Shown: positions 11,145-23,414, counted from the stretch's first letter. The stretch is 64,000 bases of DNA from Vanessa cardui (GCF_905220365.1 NC_061123.1:5828001-5892000); one strand, 5' to 3'. Translations and numbers: made by a program. Notes: a model not told the origin generated them from the sequence alone.

Positions 11145-12512
11145 ATATGAGAATAACAGTTTAAAATAAAAACTTGAAAAAAGTAAAAATAAATGGACTT
11201 TTCTAATCTGATTCTTCTAAAAATTAGTACAACTAAATGACACTAGGCAGAAAATACACACAATACTGCAAATAATAATACTATATTCACTTTCAAAGAT
11301 CATTTTGGTATTTCTTAGATGTCTAAAGATCCTGAATAATTCCGGTCCTTGGCTATGTTAAGGGATAAATAGCGCTTATGTATTTAACGCTCAATAGATC
11401 TAGATCTGCTTGTAATACGGACAGCAATTAGCAATTTAAAGCCTTTGCATGCACAAACAGTCTAAGCACACGTCCACATGTTCTGTGTAAGGCCTGTCAT
11501 ATAATCTCTAATATAATATAATCATAATGAAGAGTGTAAATATTCCAGAAAATACCGGTTAAATATATTTAAATACAGAATTTACTGGTTTTTAACCTTA
11601 CGCTTATTAGCCTAACCCTTAACAACGGGGCTGTAACTATAAAAGTTGAAGAATAAGGCAAAGTTTACGGCGTTTTAATAAATATGTATAATTGAAATTT
11701 CATGTCGGTTAAATACACGAGCAACGCACGAATAACGCGAGAAAGGCTTATGTTAGTATAATATATATAAAACGTAAAGCAATATAACACAACTCTTAAT
11801 ATAATAAAACTAATACGAATACTTTTATTTGTGTAACTTTGAACTTCGAATAGGGACCTTGTCTTTCTAAAACTGTTGTTTAAGCATTAGAAACTATTTG
11901 TTCTTCAATTATTTGCTACATTAAGTAAATAATGCTACTGTCTTAATGAATCGCTTATTATAATAGTAGATATTTGCGCAATAACAGTTCTTATAAATAA
12001 AAAAAATGTTAAGAAAATTAATCCTGATATAATGTTACTTTGTATGAAACGAGATCTTGAATCAGCACTCTGAATACGGCGCTAATTGGACTAAAGTAAA
12101 TTTGATATTTTATTCAAGTTGTATAACAGCTTTGTTATACATGTTATAAATGTGACAAAGGTGTAACATAATATGTTCTGAATAAAAAAAATATATTTTA
12201 CTTTTCTTCGTAATTGGGATTGATAATAACATGAAGAATATATATACATACTGATCTTACAAGACCAAATGATTGGATTTGCGATTGAACAAAATTGCCT
12301 TTAGCGTACACGCTACCGTACCACGTGGTGGTTATATTAGATGCCTTCCGCGTGCTATACTGCCTTTCTGGAGAATCAGCACTATTGGAGACATGGCATA
12401 TACTCAATGAAGATAATTTTTGGTAAAGTAGCTTAAATTAAGTTTTTTTTTTTCCTATATTATATTTTATTATGAAATAGGAAATATCTAGACAGACTGA
12501 TAAATGCTTTAT
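11145..12512. other. AT-rich DNA without recognised feature
   Basis: No feature supported. The minus-strand 69-codon frame at 12,198-12,407 has no motif. Confidence 0.5.
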
Positions 12513-12640
12513 CCGGTGGTTAGTGGTCATCACCATTACCATTGGCGCTGTATGAACTACTAACCGTCCCTTACATCGTCAATGCGCTACCAACCTTAGT
12601 AACGTTGCGTCCCGAATACCTGTAGTTAGACTGATCCACT
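12513..12640 (-). mobile_element. Retroposon family B fragment
   Basis: The blocks tagtggtcatcaccattacc, ttggcgctg, ttacatcgtcaatgcgctacc and cctgtagtta match the tail-proximal half of family B in order. The rest is missing. Confidence 0.55.
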
Positions 12641-12699
12641 TTGTATGGTGATCACTTAAACGCATTCTAACATTCTGTGAAAAGACTAAAAATTGTTAT

Positions 12700-12960
12700 C
12701 CAATACACGAGCCCACGCAGTCGCGGATGCAGACCGTCACAATAAAGGTGGTCAACCAAAGATAAAGTTGATTATAGTCATCCCGTTTATATTCAGCCGG
12801 CTTTTTTCTCTCTACGAAGCAAAAATTCAATAATCCCGCGGTGTGGTGAATAAAGCACCTATCCGAATTTGAATTGGCAAGTTCACCCCATACATATTCA
12901 GTTTGAGGAAGCGACGCACTGCGCAAAAGTTTTGGCACTCTCGCTTGCATACAAAAAATG
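12700..12960. other. GC-richer island, unidentified
   Basis: It stands out from AT-rich flanks and contains an 84-codon minus-strand frame at 12,696-12,950 starting MQARVPKLLRSA. That frame has no recognised domain and ends without a splice-like context. The segment could be a transposon fragment that I half recall, or a regulatory island. I do not call a gene. Confidence 0.35.
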
Positions 12961-13213
12961 AAAGTGGCTTGCGACGAACGAAATGGCGCATTCCTTTGGC
13001 TGATCTTAACTTGACCTACATATTATGCTAAATACTTAACATCTCGAATTTATATAACGAAATCATATTTATCTATATTTAAATAAAACCTTATTTCTTT
13101 CCTGTTTATCATTCGCTTACATGAATTCATTTCTCGCGAATGATTTCAATATAAAATGCATACCTGAAACAATACGCTTCTAGTTAAAAGTTCATATCAT
13201 GTATTTTATTTGT

Positions 13214-13441
13214 ACGATTGTGCCCGCGACTTCATGCGAGTTTGAATTTAACAAAAAAGTTAAATAGTCTAAGTTATTCCTTATTACATCGGCTATCAGT
13301 CAGTGAAAGTCCCGTCAAAACCCGGTCTAGGCGTTCCAGAAATTAGCTGGAACAAATAGACAGACAAAACTTGAGAAAATGTTGTTTTGGTATATTACTT
13401 ACCGTGTATACAAACATACATCAAATTTTATTATATGTATT
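13214..13441 (+). mobile_element. RTE-like LINE 3' end
   Basis: Contains cccgcgacttcatgcg, then gtcaaaacccggtc, then aattagctggaacaaatag acagaca, then ttttggtatattacttaccg. The block order (gtcaaaa, attag, acaaa-acagacag, atgttnttttggtata, accgtgta) recurs at 57,900-58,126. The RTE-class 3' end assignment is from recall. The copy abuts a SINE at 13,448. Confidence 0.55.
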
Positions 13442-13447
13442 GGCGCA

Positions 13448-13700
13448 ATAATAGCCTGTAAATGTTTCACTGTTGGGCTAAGGCTTCCCCTGCCATTGAG
13501 AAGGGTTGAGAAGCTTTTTCCACCAGTCTACAATGTGGGTTGGTTGATATATTATTGGCAGAATTTCGTTGAAATAAAACACATGTTTCCTCGCGATGTT
13601 TTCCTTGATCCCGTGCACGATATGAATTATAAACAGTAAGTAGGCAGGCATAAGAAAATAAAGCAATGCCTGCCCGGGATTGAGCTCATCAATCCCAGGC
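13448..13700 (-). mobile_element. Old SINE copy with degraded head
   Basis: Keeps agcctgtaaatgtttcactg, the taaggcttcccctgcc block, gggttggttg and ttcctcgcgatgttttcctt. Near 13,660 it has cctgcccgggattgag where the B box should be, but the A box is lost, so it could not be transcribed by Pol III. Confidence 0.7.
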
Positions 13701-14017
13701 AATCATCATTATGGGAAAAACATTTTTTAAAACGCAATGAATTTAATTATTCGATTAATGTATTCAAATATTTAGTTATAATGTATAAATTTGGCGTGTA
13801 CAAAAATATAGAGCTATTAATGGATTTGGAATATCGTTTGAAGCTCTGTACCATCTTATATAGAGTAAGCTGAAGGTTTAATGATATTCTTTATTTGATC
13901 AAACACTGAAGGCGAGCAATTGAAATTGTAAAGATAATTACGTACCAGCTGACGTTATTGCTATAAGCCAGACCGAGTAATGGTACTTGGTCAAAGCAAA
14001 TACCAAAGCTACATGGT

Positions 14018-14054
14018 TATATTAATCTGCTATATATAGATACAGATTAATATA
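14018..14054. repeat. 12-bp-arm inverted repeat
   Basis: tatattaatctg (14,018-14,029) and cagattaatata (14,043-14,054) are exact reverse complements around 13 nt. It lies just outside the MITE at 14,128. Confidence 0.8.
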
Positions 14055-14127
14055 GTACGAAGATATTCCTATAAGATTATCCTTTCTTGTTTTTGACTAC
14101 TTGGTTGGCAAGGTAAATATATAGTAT

Positions 14128-14472
14128 AGTATGACACAACTTAGAAGTAGCATCGGCAAAATTCGTAAAACCGATCACATCCGAATTGAGTACGCCATCC
14201 CAAATTAACAATATTTATTTCTCATGTGAATTTGATCTTTACACAAATGTAATACCTTGTAATATCATATGACCTAATATATTCGCTAATTTGACACGAC
14301 GATTTACATGCACTTGCTTTCTGACTTTGAACTGACGCGAGAATCTATAGCGACGAATAGCGTCGAATGGCGCGATAGGGAGCTATTTCTATTGGTCGTG
14401 GAAATCGGCAGTAATCGGTTTTATTTTCATGTCATTGCATTTTCCGATGCTACATCTAATTTGTGTCATACT
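14128..14472. mobile_element. MITE with about 33-bp terminal inverted repeats
   Basis: The left end agtatgacacaacttagaag continues to agtagcatcggcaaa. The right end is ttttccgatgctacatctaa followed by tttgtgtcatact. Reverse-complemented, the ends match over about 33 bp with three or four differences. Subterminal aaaaccgat and atcggtttt extend the pairing. The core has a GC-richer block (gcgacgaatagcgtcgaatg, 14,351 on). It is 345 bp long with no coding capacity, as expected of a miniature inverted-repeat element. The target duplication is not clear, so the superfamily is open. Confidence 0.8.
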
Positions 14473-14714
14473 GTATGTATATAGTGTCATATTATGTAAC
14501 TGAAGGCTTAAACTCGTTTAAAGCTACCCACCCTGCTGTTATAATACGAGTCAAAACAGATATGGCGCATTTTTAATTATATTCATTCGGTTACTAATGA
14601 CGTGTGTTTAATTAAGACATTTAGGCTTTCTTTCGTAACTGGCCACGAAATAATTTTATATATGTACAGTATATGAATTTGTAAAGAATCAGAATGTTTT
14701 GTTTTTTTAAAATA

Positions 14715-14717
<3 letters not shown>

Positions 14718-14778
<61 letters not shown>
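14718..14778. repeat. (AT)n microsatellite within a palindrome
   Basis: About 30 uninterrupted AT units. They are flanked by ttttaaaatat on the left and atattttaaaa on the right, so the whole segment at 14,705-14,786 is nearly self-complementary and cruciform-prone. Confidence 0.95.
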
Positions 14779-14781
<3 letters not shown>

Positions 14782-14786
14782 AAAAT

Positions 14787-15882
14787 GGTATTTTATAACA
14801 TAAAGCAAAACTTGAAAAAAAAATGAACTGTTTGAGTTAGCTATTTTTCATAATTCTATTGTATGTTTTTAAAATCCTATTTGAAAATAAGTGAACACAA
14901 GCTCAATTATGTATTGTTTATAGTGTAGATATATGACTCAATTTTTAATACTCTTTCATATCAGCTTTATAATCATTGATAAATGTAAAAAAAAAACATG
15001 AGTACTTGTTTGTACTTTATTATAATTAATTAAGCAAATGAAGTTTTGGATGATGTTTTTCTGCTCTCTCTGAAGCTTCGGCGTTATTTATAATTGCACC
15101 GGCACGACTGTCCAATTTCTAATATTTTCAGCGAAAAACCCTGCTTAAGAATTCTGTAAGAAATAACATCGTATCTCACTCATGAAATGTTGACAACTGG
15201 CTTGTGATACCCCATTTTGATGCTTGTATGTCGTATATCATATTATGACATTAGTAGCTCGAGTACTGTAGTGAGCTACTGAAGGTAAATCGTAATCACA
15301 CTTAAACGTCTAGACAGATTAAAAGTATGTTCAACATCAAGGCGTTATATGTATGTCATACATGTCTTTATTTGGTAAGTATACAACATCTTAGATGGCC
15401 TTGAGCAGTCGTATGCCTTTATGAGGAGTGCAGATGAGCAAGATCTCTCTCTCCTACTCTAAGATCAAGCACAGCACACGAGCACAATACTAAAGCACCC
15501 ATTCGAAAAATTCGAATGAAGATGCTTGTTGAAAACAGTCATCATCAATTTCTTATCGGGTTTGAAAAATAGCTGGTGGTATATATGTTTACACAGTTAC
15601 TTAAAATAATCTTTAAATTATATAATGATGATTATAATCATAAATTCAGCTTGGTTTTCAATCTATTTTACTTTCTAATTTTGCTATATTTTGTATAATA
15701 GTTTATTATAATGAAACTTTTCGTTTAATTTGTTCGTAATAATTTTGTACTAAATTATATTTTCGTTAATTTTATAGCACTTAAAACAAATTTTGGTTAT
15801 TGTTTCTTTTTATGAAAATAAAAGAGTAAAATTTTGTAACAAATATATATTTTTAGAGATATGACCGACTTGCGTGTGTTAC
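14787..15882. other. AT-rich DNA without recognised feature
   Basis: No repeat family or coding signal identified. Confidence 0.5.
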
Positions 15883-15972
15883 ACTTGGAGGAAGATAGTA
15901 GCCGAAGATCGATCACAGTGGCGTGCTATTGGAGAGGCCTATGTCCAGCAGTGGACGAAAAAAGGCTGTTAA
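15883..15972 (+). pseudogene. RTE-class reverse transcriptase C-terminus
   Basis: An open 29-codon segment starts TWRKIVAEDRSQWRAIGEAY and ends VQQWTKKGC before TAA at 15,970. This is the conserved extreme C-terminus of RTE-type endonuclease-reverse transcriptases that are abundant in lepidopteran genomes. The (TGA)n tail follows directly (to about 15,986), the normal 3' end of such LINEs. Everything upstream of about 15,860 is unrecognisable, so the copy is 5' truncated, as is usual for target-primed reverse transcription. It is immobile. Confidence 0.8.
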
Positions 15973-15986
15973 TGATGATGATGATG

Positions 15987-17864
15987 ACCGACACTAATTG
16001 TAACATAATAAAAAAATAACCTGTGTAATCAGGGAAAGAAAATGTCATTTTTTATTTTTATTATATAATATAGTTATTTTAAAGTTAGGTATTTTGGTAC
16101 ATCAGTCAATCAATATGACTTGAGCATTTAGACTGTAATATGGACGATATAAAGATATAGAGCTAAAGATATAAAAGTCAGCTTAAGATACAAAAGATCG
16201 CGTCTTACAATAATGCACAATATACGCAAAGTAATTTACTAAACGTTTATACTTATTTTTAACTATGGAAACTTATAAAACCAAAGCTAGTGTTTCGTAG
16301 ATTTTCTTCCTTGAGCTATTTATTAAGATAGATCGGAATTCACAATGAGTTCCTTTTGTTATTTCCTGTTCTCACCTTGAAAATCGATTCTGTATTCGAT
16401 AAATAAATTTGAATTAAATTTAGAACTTACTTCCTCCTAACATCATGCATTGCGAGACGTTTTTTTTTTAATAATAAGTAGAAAATAATGACTTGTTGGA
16501 TATGATGTCCTTCAAAGTCAATGATAATCCATATATTGGAAGATAATTATTAATGAGAATTATTTATGAAATAATGAACGTACAATTTGAATACTCAATT
16601 ATACAAAAATGTAATGAAAAATACGTATTGCACGCTTTATATAAAAATTTAACATCAAAGTTAACTTTATATTTCAAAGATGATTAAACACCACCTGAAT
16701 CTCATAATAATAAACAAGATTAATTAAAAAAAAGATTAGAAAATTGAATTAAGGATTTAAATGATTATTTATTATAATATCGATGTAAACAAGATTCAGA
16801 TAAAGATCGACTAAAATATTTCGTTCAAATTTAACAACATTACTTGCAAAGTAATCACAAACTCTTGTTAACATTTTTCGAGTAAATGCCCCCGAGATCA
16901 TTCGAGACTTACGACAATGAAGTACAAATTTTAATCCGAAAACATTTTGCCGCAGCAATTACCCAAGTTTTCAAGGGCGAGTTAAAAACGTTGCTTCGCA
17001 AGCACTAATGGACTAAGTTCCGTAGTAAATTTGTTCGAAGAAGCCGAAAACAGATTATTCACGGTGTATACTTTCTTAATTATACAATCTGTTCTTTAAT
17101 ATTCAAGCTTAACTCATTAAAAAACTTAACATCAAAAATCTATGAAATATCTTTATTTAATAATGTGCACGTCATTTTAAAGATGTACATTTAATGGCAA
17201 TCTTTTGCTGGATCGGAATATTTGTTCTATTGAAAAACAACTAAAAATACTTAGTAGTATATTTTAGTAGTACGTATACTACGTTCCTAAAGGAAATACT
17301 ATCAGCAACTTATACACAATTTTAATAATCATTTAATCTACTAAGAGATATACTAATCTTATAACAGTATGTATTTAAAAAATATACTTGTTAGTTTTTC
17401 CGTTACTGTACAACTTCATAAAGATAAATATGTATATCCAAAGGTGAAGTAACATACTGTTAACTATGATAATTACATTTTTATATTTGTAATCTATTAT
17501 TAGATATTCGTATATTTTGTGTTTACATGAACGCCGATATCTTAAAATAACTTCATCAAAAGATGTAGAAAACACTCAAATGAGATTTTTTTCCTCAAAT
17601 GTAATTGCTTCAAATCAAAATAATTAAATGAATTTAAATGAATGAAACTTACATGAATTCAATGAGTTCGAGTCCCAGATTTTATTTGACTAAACACTTA
17701 TCTGTCACACACTTATAAATGCTCACTTCACAACTAACATACATAAAAAAGTTTATAATTATTTTCGAAATCGACACTATTAAGCTCCGTATTATCAGTC
17801 AAGTTTTATTTAATTATAAATTCGCGTAATCATCAACTTACGTAAGTTGGAACGAGGAGCTGGA
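15987..17864. other. AT-rich DNA without recognised feature
   Basis: A less AT-rich stretch near 16,860-17,060 contains a 69-codon minus-strand frame with no motif. If the exon at 17,880 is real, this DNA is the start of its first intron. Confidence 0.45.
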
Positions 17865-17879
17865 ATGTTTGCACCTTAC

Positions 17880-17967
17880 CGAGTGCACCCTGGCGGGCAT
17901 TTGCCGCGACGCCGGCCGTCACTGTGTCGAAGGCGCTCTCCGAGCCGCACACCGCGCATGTCTCCAT
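17880..17967 (-). CDS. Candidate first coding exon, protein starting MET-C-x-x-C
   Basis: On the minus strand an ATG at 17,967 opens METCAVCGSESAFDTVTAGV, continuing AANARQGAL. The segment is far richer in G+C and CpG than anything within several kb. It runs into CTCG|GTAAGG, an excellent 5' splice site, with the exon ending at 17,880 after 29 codons plus one base. An in-frame upstream ATG at 18,054 would add 29 residues (start MKQWSHVRKNKF). The inner ATG is preferred because the strong composition shift starts near it, but this is not settled. CAVCG could be half of a zinc-binding knuckle. No protein family was recognised. Downstream exons would lie at lower coordinates and none was found. 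The alternative is an unstable GC-rich island with a chance donor. Confidence 0.45.
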
Positions 17968-18170
17968 CACAGTAAGCCCTAACTCACACCGACAGCTCTG
18001 GAGCTCGCACGAACCGTGAAACTTATTTTTCCTTACATGCGACCATTGTTTCAACGAGTGAATTCACGATGTTTTGAACAGCAGTCGTTTCACAAATATT
18101 TTTCAACGTTTCGCGCGATCCGTGAATTATTGCGGGCATTGTCCCAATAATTCGTTCTGGTGTGCACTTA
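17968..18170 (-). promoter_or_regulatory. CpG-richer region upstream of the exon candidate
   Basis: It holds gcgcgatccgtgaattattgc and nearby CpGs, against a CpG-poor background. It could be the 5' UTR and promoter of the minus-strand exon. No TATA box was seen, and promoter identity is inference only. Confidence 0.25.
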
Positions 18171-18504
18171 GCTTATGTACTTCACCTTTTAAGTATTCAT
18201 AAGGTACCGTCGTCTATCAATAATAGGTTTCTTAACGTATTTTTATAACGATCTTGTTCTGTAACAGTATGAATTAATCAAACCTAAGTTAACATTATAT
18301 TATTTATAATTTGTTACTAATATGAGATAACTTTTCGTATTCTTTTTCGAATATTTCACTCTGAAATATATATAGGAAAATAATATGCATATAGAGTTGG
18401 GATTATGAAATTTGAGACATATGAATGATGAGAGTTCTAACTAGTTTGCCTGAAGAAAGTCAAGGCCACTTACACCGATTAAAATTTCTCAGACAAGTTT
18501 AAAA

Positions 18505-18660
18505 CTACTAACCCAGCCGGTGGTTAGAAAACGTGAATCTTAACCAAATATGAAGGGATCAAATTTATAATTCATCCCATGAGTGGCAACAGACAATGGA
18601 AGACAGCTTTACGAAACCTGTATAATCTGTCGGATGAAATTCTTCCACATAATTCTTCTC
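18505..18660 (+). mobile_element. Old SINE relic
   Basis: agccggtggttagaaaacgtg aligns with the A box region. gggatcaaatttataattcatc joins a broken B box to the body, with the intervening part deleted. It ends aaattcttccacataa. Strongly decayed. Confidence 0.5.
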
Positions 18661-19113
18661 CAATCCAAAGCGGATCAGTATTTATGTTCATATTCAATAA
18701 TTATTTAGACGAGGAGGCTTTGTATTTAGAACTTACAAACAAAAACTATTAGAAACGTTTTAAAAAAAATACATTATTTCAAAATTCATTTCGATGATCT
18801 TGCGTGTTTACAATGGAGTCGCATACGTGTCGAGAATAAACAATATCTTTCACTCCGGCGTTTTTACACTTAAAGGACGTCACGAGCGAATCAAATGTTA
18901 ATGTAAACACGCCTACAATATCTCTCCCATTCTTAACTTCCATCCCTTTTTAAATCGACTAACATTGCGAAGGGAAATTTAAAAATCTTTCCATGCAAAT
19001 TGGTTACTTGATACAATCTTAGTCAATCAATTACGTGACGGCGGGGACGAATTGGTTTTCTCTGTTTGAAAGAAACTTAAGCTAACTGAGACTAATGATA
19101 ATAATTAATGAAG

Positions 19114-19325
19114 TTGAGATGGCTCAGTGATTAGAACACCTGAGTTTTAGCTGAAGATAGCGATACGAACGCGGGCATGGACCTTTGAATATTCATGTAC
19201 TTAATTTATGTTTATATTACCATTTGTGCTCACTAGATCTGATGAAATTCTGCCACTTGTATTAAACCAGGGTGTCGATACTAGCTTTAAATACTTCCCT
19301 TTATAAGGCCAAGACCGTCTAAAGG
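19114..19325 (+). mobile_element. Old SINE relic
   Basis: Starts gttgagatggctcagtgatt (A box), keeps aatattcatgtacttaattt and tgatgaaattctgccacttg in the right order, and ends in aaggccaagaccg. The B box is destroyed. Confidence 0.6.
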
Positions 19326-20741
19326 CTCTAATTGATAATTAAATTAAAAAAATAAAACACATTAATTAATCAATGTATTATAAAAAAATCCGAAAATCCG
19401 AAAAAAAAAACTAAACCTTTTTTCCAATTTCCAGTCCCAAGTTTTTCTAGTTCATTAATTAAGGCTATAAGTCATTTATAATATCGTTCTAGATAAAGCA
19501 GGTGTGCTATATGGAGGTGGCTGAAGTGGTACTGAAAATAGAGGTAATCAATAAAGGCTATTCTATTCTCGTCAATTGTAGTTTTTTTTGTAACACTCAG
19601 TATAAATATCCGCCGTCTACCTTATAGAAGTGGACCACGATGCGTTTTATTAAATGTAGTTATTTTATATTATTTTTCCTTTGTTTATGCTTCGTGTATA
19701 ACAGTGTTGCTAACTATAAAAAAAATGTTATGTAAAAAAAGAATGAACAATACATAATGATCATATTTGAAAACAGTGGTATTTATAATTTTGTTGTTTT
19801 CCATGTATAATTATAATATACATAGGTACTTCGAATTTTAGTGTTTATCAGTACTTTTAAAACCTTTAAATTAAAAAAAAAATCTAATTGTGTTTCTTTC
19901 TTGTGCTTTTTCTTTTATAGTTAAAGATTTTTTTTTAAATTAAATGTTTTTCAAATATAAGTGTAGCGTTATAACAGTATATCTTCTATCAGACCTAATG
20001 CAATAATAAGCACGATATTTAATATACATATCAATAGCAATATTGGATTGAAATTACAAAAAAAAATCGCACATAAACGTACCTTTTCATAATATTAAAT
20101 AAAAACCAAAATGTCAGCTAGGTCAGCTTTTAGCCAAGGATTTCCGATGATCAATTAGAAAAAATTGAATGTCACATTTTCAAATTTTTTATATGACTAA
20201 TTGGCATTACTGGCTTGGCTGGTATTAGTGTGAACCATACGTCAATTGTCACCGCAAAAACCGCTAAGGCAGCGGCGGTTGGCCTAATTAATGGGGGTGA
20301 ACTCCAGGGGCAGATTAATCTGGACATAAAACCTTTTCGCTGTCCCTGACATAAGTTGTATAGATCTGAAGGTTTCCCATTCTCTTCTCAATTTTATCCA
20401 CGGAACTTTATAAAAATGTTGTATTTATTATCTCCTATTATGTTTAAAAAATCTCATAATGTTAAAAGAGGTTTACTGTGTGTTTACTTTACTTTGTTGA
20501 TCTGGAACTTCTTTAACTGTCGCTTTGTATATTAAAGGTAGTTTTATATTTAGTTTTTGTGTTAAGGTTATCTGCCAATAGTTCGTATGTACGTCTGAAG
20601 GGACCTCGATCATTCAGACAGGTATTTCTTTACTTTGAAAAGTATTTTACGTCGTTTTATTTATTTATACTTTCTCATACTTTATTGACGTCATATAAGG
20701 ACGACATCAGAATATTACAAAACAAACGTGAATAAAAATCC
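19326..20741. other. AT-rich DNA without recognised feature
   Basis: Mostly A/T tracts. A GC-richer patch at 20,230-20,345 (ccgctaaggcagcggcggtt) was not identified. Confidence 0.45.
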
Positions 20742-20945
20742 AAGATGGCACGATGGTGTTTATAATACATTTCTTCCTTCGTGGTGAAAGAAAGCATCGT
20801 GAGGAAACTATAGGTATCTATTTTCAAAAATATTCTGCCATCTTTATTTCTACCAACCCGCATTCGAGGAGGGCGGGCGGTTGTATCTAAGCCTACGCCG
20901 CAATGGTAGAGGAGGCTTAAGCCAAGCAATGGGACATTTATTTTA
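20742..20945 (+). mobile_element. SINE body relic, head deleted
   Basis: gtggtgaaagaaagcatcgtg, ccaacccgcattcgagg and gaggaggcttaagccaagca follow the order of the SINE body and tail, with a short remnant of the head (aagatggcacgatgg). The 131-codon minus-strand frame that runs across it is a by-product. Confidence 0.55.
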
Positions 20946-21470
20946 TTATTATTTATATTTTTTGGCAACTTTGTATTAATTGTAAATCTGTAGGTATTAA
21001 TCGGTTGAATTCTACCAATTTTAATTTCCAAGCCTTGGTTGAACGATGTGATGGAATGGGCTTCGTACATACTTATTTAAACTTATAAAAAAATGGATAA
21101 CCTGGCCAAGTAAATCAAAGAAATAGTTTCGATCATCTTACTATACTAATATCTAATTTACACGAAGGGAACCTCGAGTACTGCAACATAAATCAGAACG
21201 GCGAATATTTTTATCCATATTTTACAAAGGGTCAATTTAGCATGTTTGAGGTAGAGAACTTTTCCGAATTCGATATTCCTTACGGAGTGATTCAGTACAT
21301 GAGTTACGTCGGTAAAAATATCGTTGGTCATCTAACAACTTGACAGCCGCTATATTTTGGGTATAATTTACTAATGACAATTCACTCATCATACGCTGTA
21401 CTCTTATCAATAATATACATTGATTTTATTATTTGAATCTAATTTGAATTGGTATAGTATACTACATAAT

Positions 21471-21722
21471 CTTCAGGGATCTTCTCCCTTTAAAGAGAAG
21501 ATTTGGAGTATACACCACCACGTTGTTACAATGTGGGTTGTTGGATACACAAGTGGCAAAATTCCCTGGAATTAGCCACAATCAGATTTCCTTAAGATTT
21601 TTTCCTACACTAGATGAATTATAAACACAAATTAAGTACATGAATATTCAACCCAGGCAGGGTTTGAACCCGCAATCGTCGGTTAAGATACACGCGTTTT
21701 GACCATTGGGCCATCTGCGCTC
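21471..21722 (-). mobile_element. SINE copy with rearranged B-box region
   Basis: Recognisable from cttctccctttaaagagaag through to gggccatctgcgctc. At 21,649-21,671 it reads caacccaggcagggtttgaa then ccc, instead of the usual ttgcctgggtttgaaccc. This small inverted duplication is shared with the copy at 35,551. The tail is missing. Confidence 0.8.
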
Positions 21723-23077
21723 TCGGTCTATTCGGCATCTTTTCATAATGGTAGTTTAGACTTGCCAGAGAGTTCATTTAAAATAGTATACTAAACGTAG
21801 GTTTATTGAAATTAGAAATGCCAGTTTAAAACGAGACATCTTATGTCACTATACAGAAATCCCTAAGGCTTGAACTAGAAAACGTGCCCTTAACTTATTA
21901 GGCAAATTTCGTACTCAAATACGACGGAATACAATGTAATTTGGTTGAATAAATATTGAAAGTTGAATTCTCATTAGACCTTACTAGCATAATGGTTTAT
22001 GTTTGGTTTAACCATTGACGTAGCTTAGATTTCATTACAGAGAAAGCTTCGAAAACTCAATAGGGATATGGATAAGATTTGTTAGTAATGTTTTAATATT
22101 ATAAAAAGTTGGTTGGTAATCGATTTTGCATTCATTTGAGTTAATTTGTTTCTCTTTTTTCTCGGTAACCGTTATCAATAATATATGATATCCTTCTTAA
22201 TATATAAACTCCTCCTTCACCTTCTTCTCCATAAGAATAAAAACCAAAGATTGTTTTTTTTAAGCTATGATACAAGACTTTTTTATTTACATTAGAATAT
22301 TAATAAAAACAGTATTAACGGAAACTTTTTACTGATTATATTTTTAATATTTGTAACGAATTTTTTTCGTAATCGATGCATAGAAATCCTACGTCGCCTT
22401 TTAATTCAGTGCAAGTCAAGGCTTTGAGCTATACGGACCTGTAACACTTAAGGTTTTTGGAAAAGCCTCTAAAGTAAAGACACGCGATTCAGATTCCAAT
22501 CTGGTACTTGACGATCTACATTCGATCACACTAACCACTATTCCAGTGAAAATATAAAAATATATTTCCTAACACAAATGAGACTTATAATTCATAAGAA
22601 AAGTAACTTTTTTTAGATATTTACTAAGTGGCGTCACATTGTCTCCTTTGAGGTACTTTACTATAATCATACACTATTACTGAGATTACTGAACACGAGT
22701 GGCAAATGAAACCTTTTTGTGAAAACATTATTAAAATATATGCCGTTACTGGGCTACATTAAGCGACTTATTACGATGAAACGGATTGATGAAGCGCTTT
22801 TATTGCTTTAATTTGCAGTTGGAGTTGAAATGCAATGAATATTTAATTAACAATATTATATACTTATTAAATTGAAACAAAAGCGATTAAATAACGTGGT
22901 ATCGGATTTTCTTTCAAATTGCCTTCATAGGATTGATGCTCGGGATTTATTACCTTACCTTCATTATTTTTTAGTGCTATGGCCGAAAGTGTGGGCACTT
23001 TCCGCCCTGAAATTGAAAGCTTTTTTAAAAAAAGAAAACTACTACCTACTATAACTATCTATTGACGATATTATTTC
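21723..23077. other. AT-rich DNA without recognised feature
   Basis: No feature supported. A weak tRNA-like stretch near 22,480-22,530 was not convincing. Confidence 0.45.
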
Positions 23078-23276
23078 GGATGGTGAATGGTCAATACCGC
23101 CCATTGGCGCTATTATAGGTAAGGTAAGGTAAGGTATTATATCTCTTGTTCATGTGGTTACACTGGCTCACTAACTCTTTAAGCCGGTATATAACAATAT
23201 TACGTATTTCTGTTTTGAAGTACCCAGACCTAACCTAAACCTATCCAGACAGGCTTGCACAAAAGCCCTACTGCCA
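23078..23276 (-). mobile_element. Retroposon family B copy
   Basis: The blocks ccgcccattggcgct, gtggttacactggctcacta, aagccggtatataacaatat and gacaggcttgcacaaaagcc follow the family order. The middle is replaced by a ggtaa repeat (ggtaaggtaaggtaaggta, 23,118 on). Diverged. Confidence 0.7.
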
Positions 23277-23414
23277 AATATAATAAGCACAAATAAAGCA
23301 CATGGAAACTCATTGCAAACTTTAATTCAAATTTAGGTGTTTATGTCGATGGACCATATTTGTTTTTATTAGACATACAATTAGAACCACCAATGTAAAA
23401 TTATAACTATAAAA

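Noticed and set aside
20675..21070. 131-codon minus-strand frame as a gene
   Set aside because: It crosses a SINE body relic and AT-rich flank, with no domain and low-complexity residues.
22480..22530. tRNA-like head near 22.5 kb
   Set aside because: cagattccaatctgg and actaaccactattcc loosely recall B and A boxes, but no body follows.
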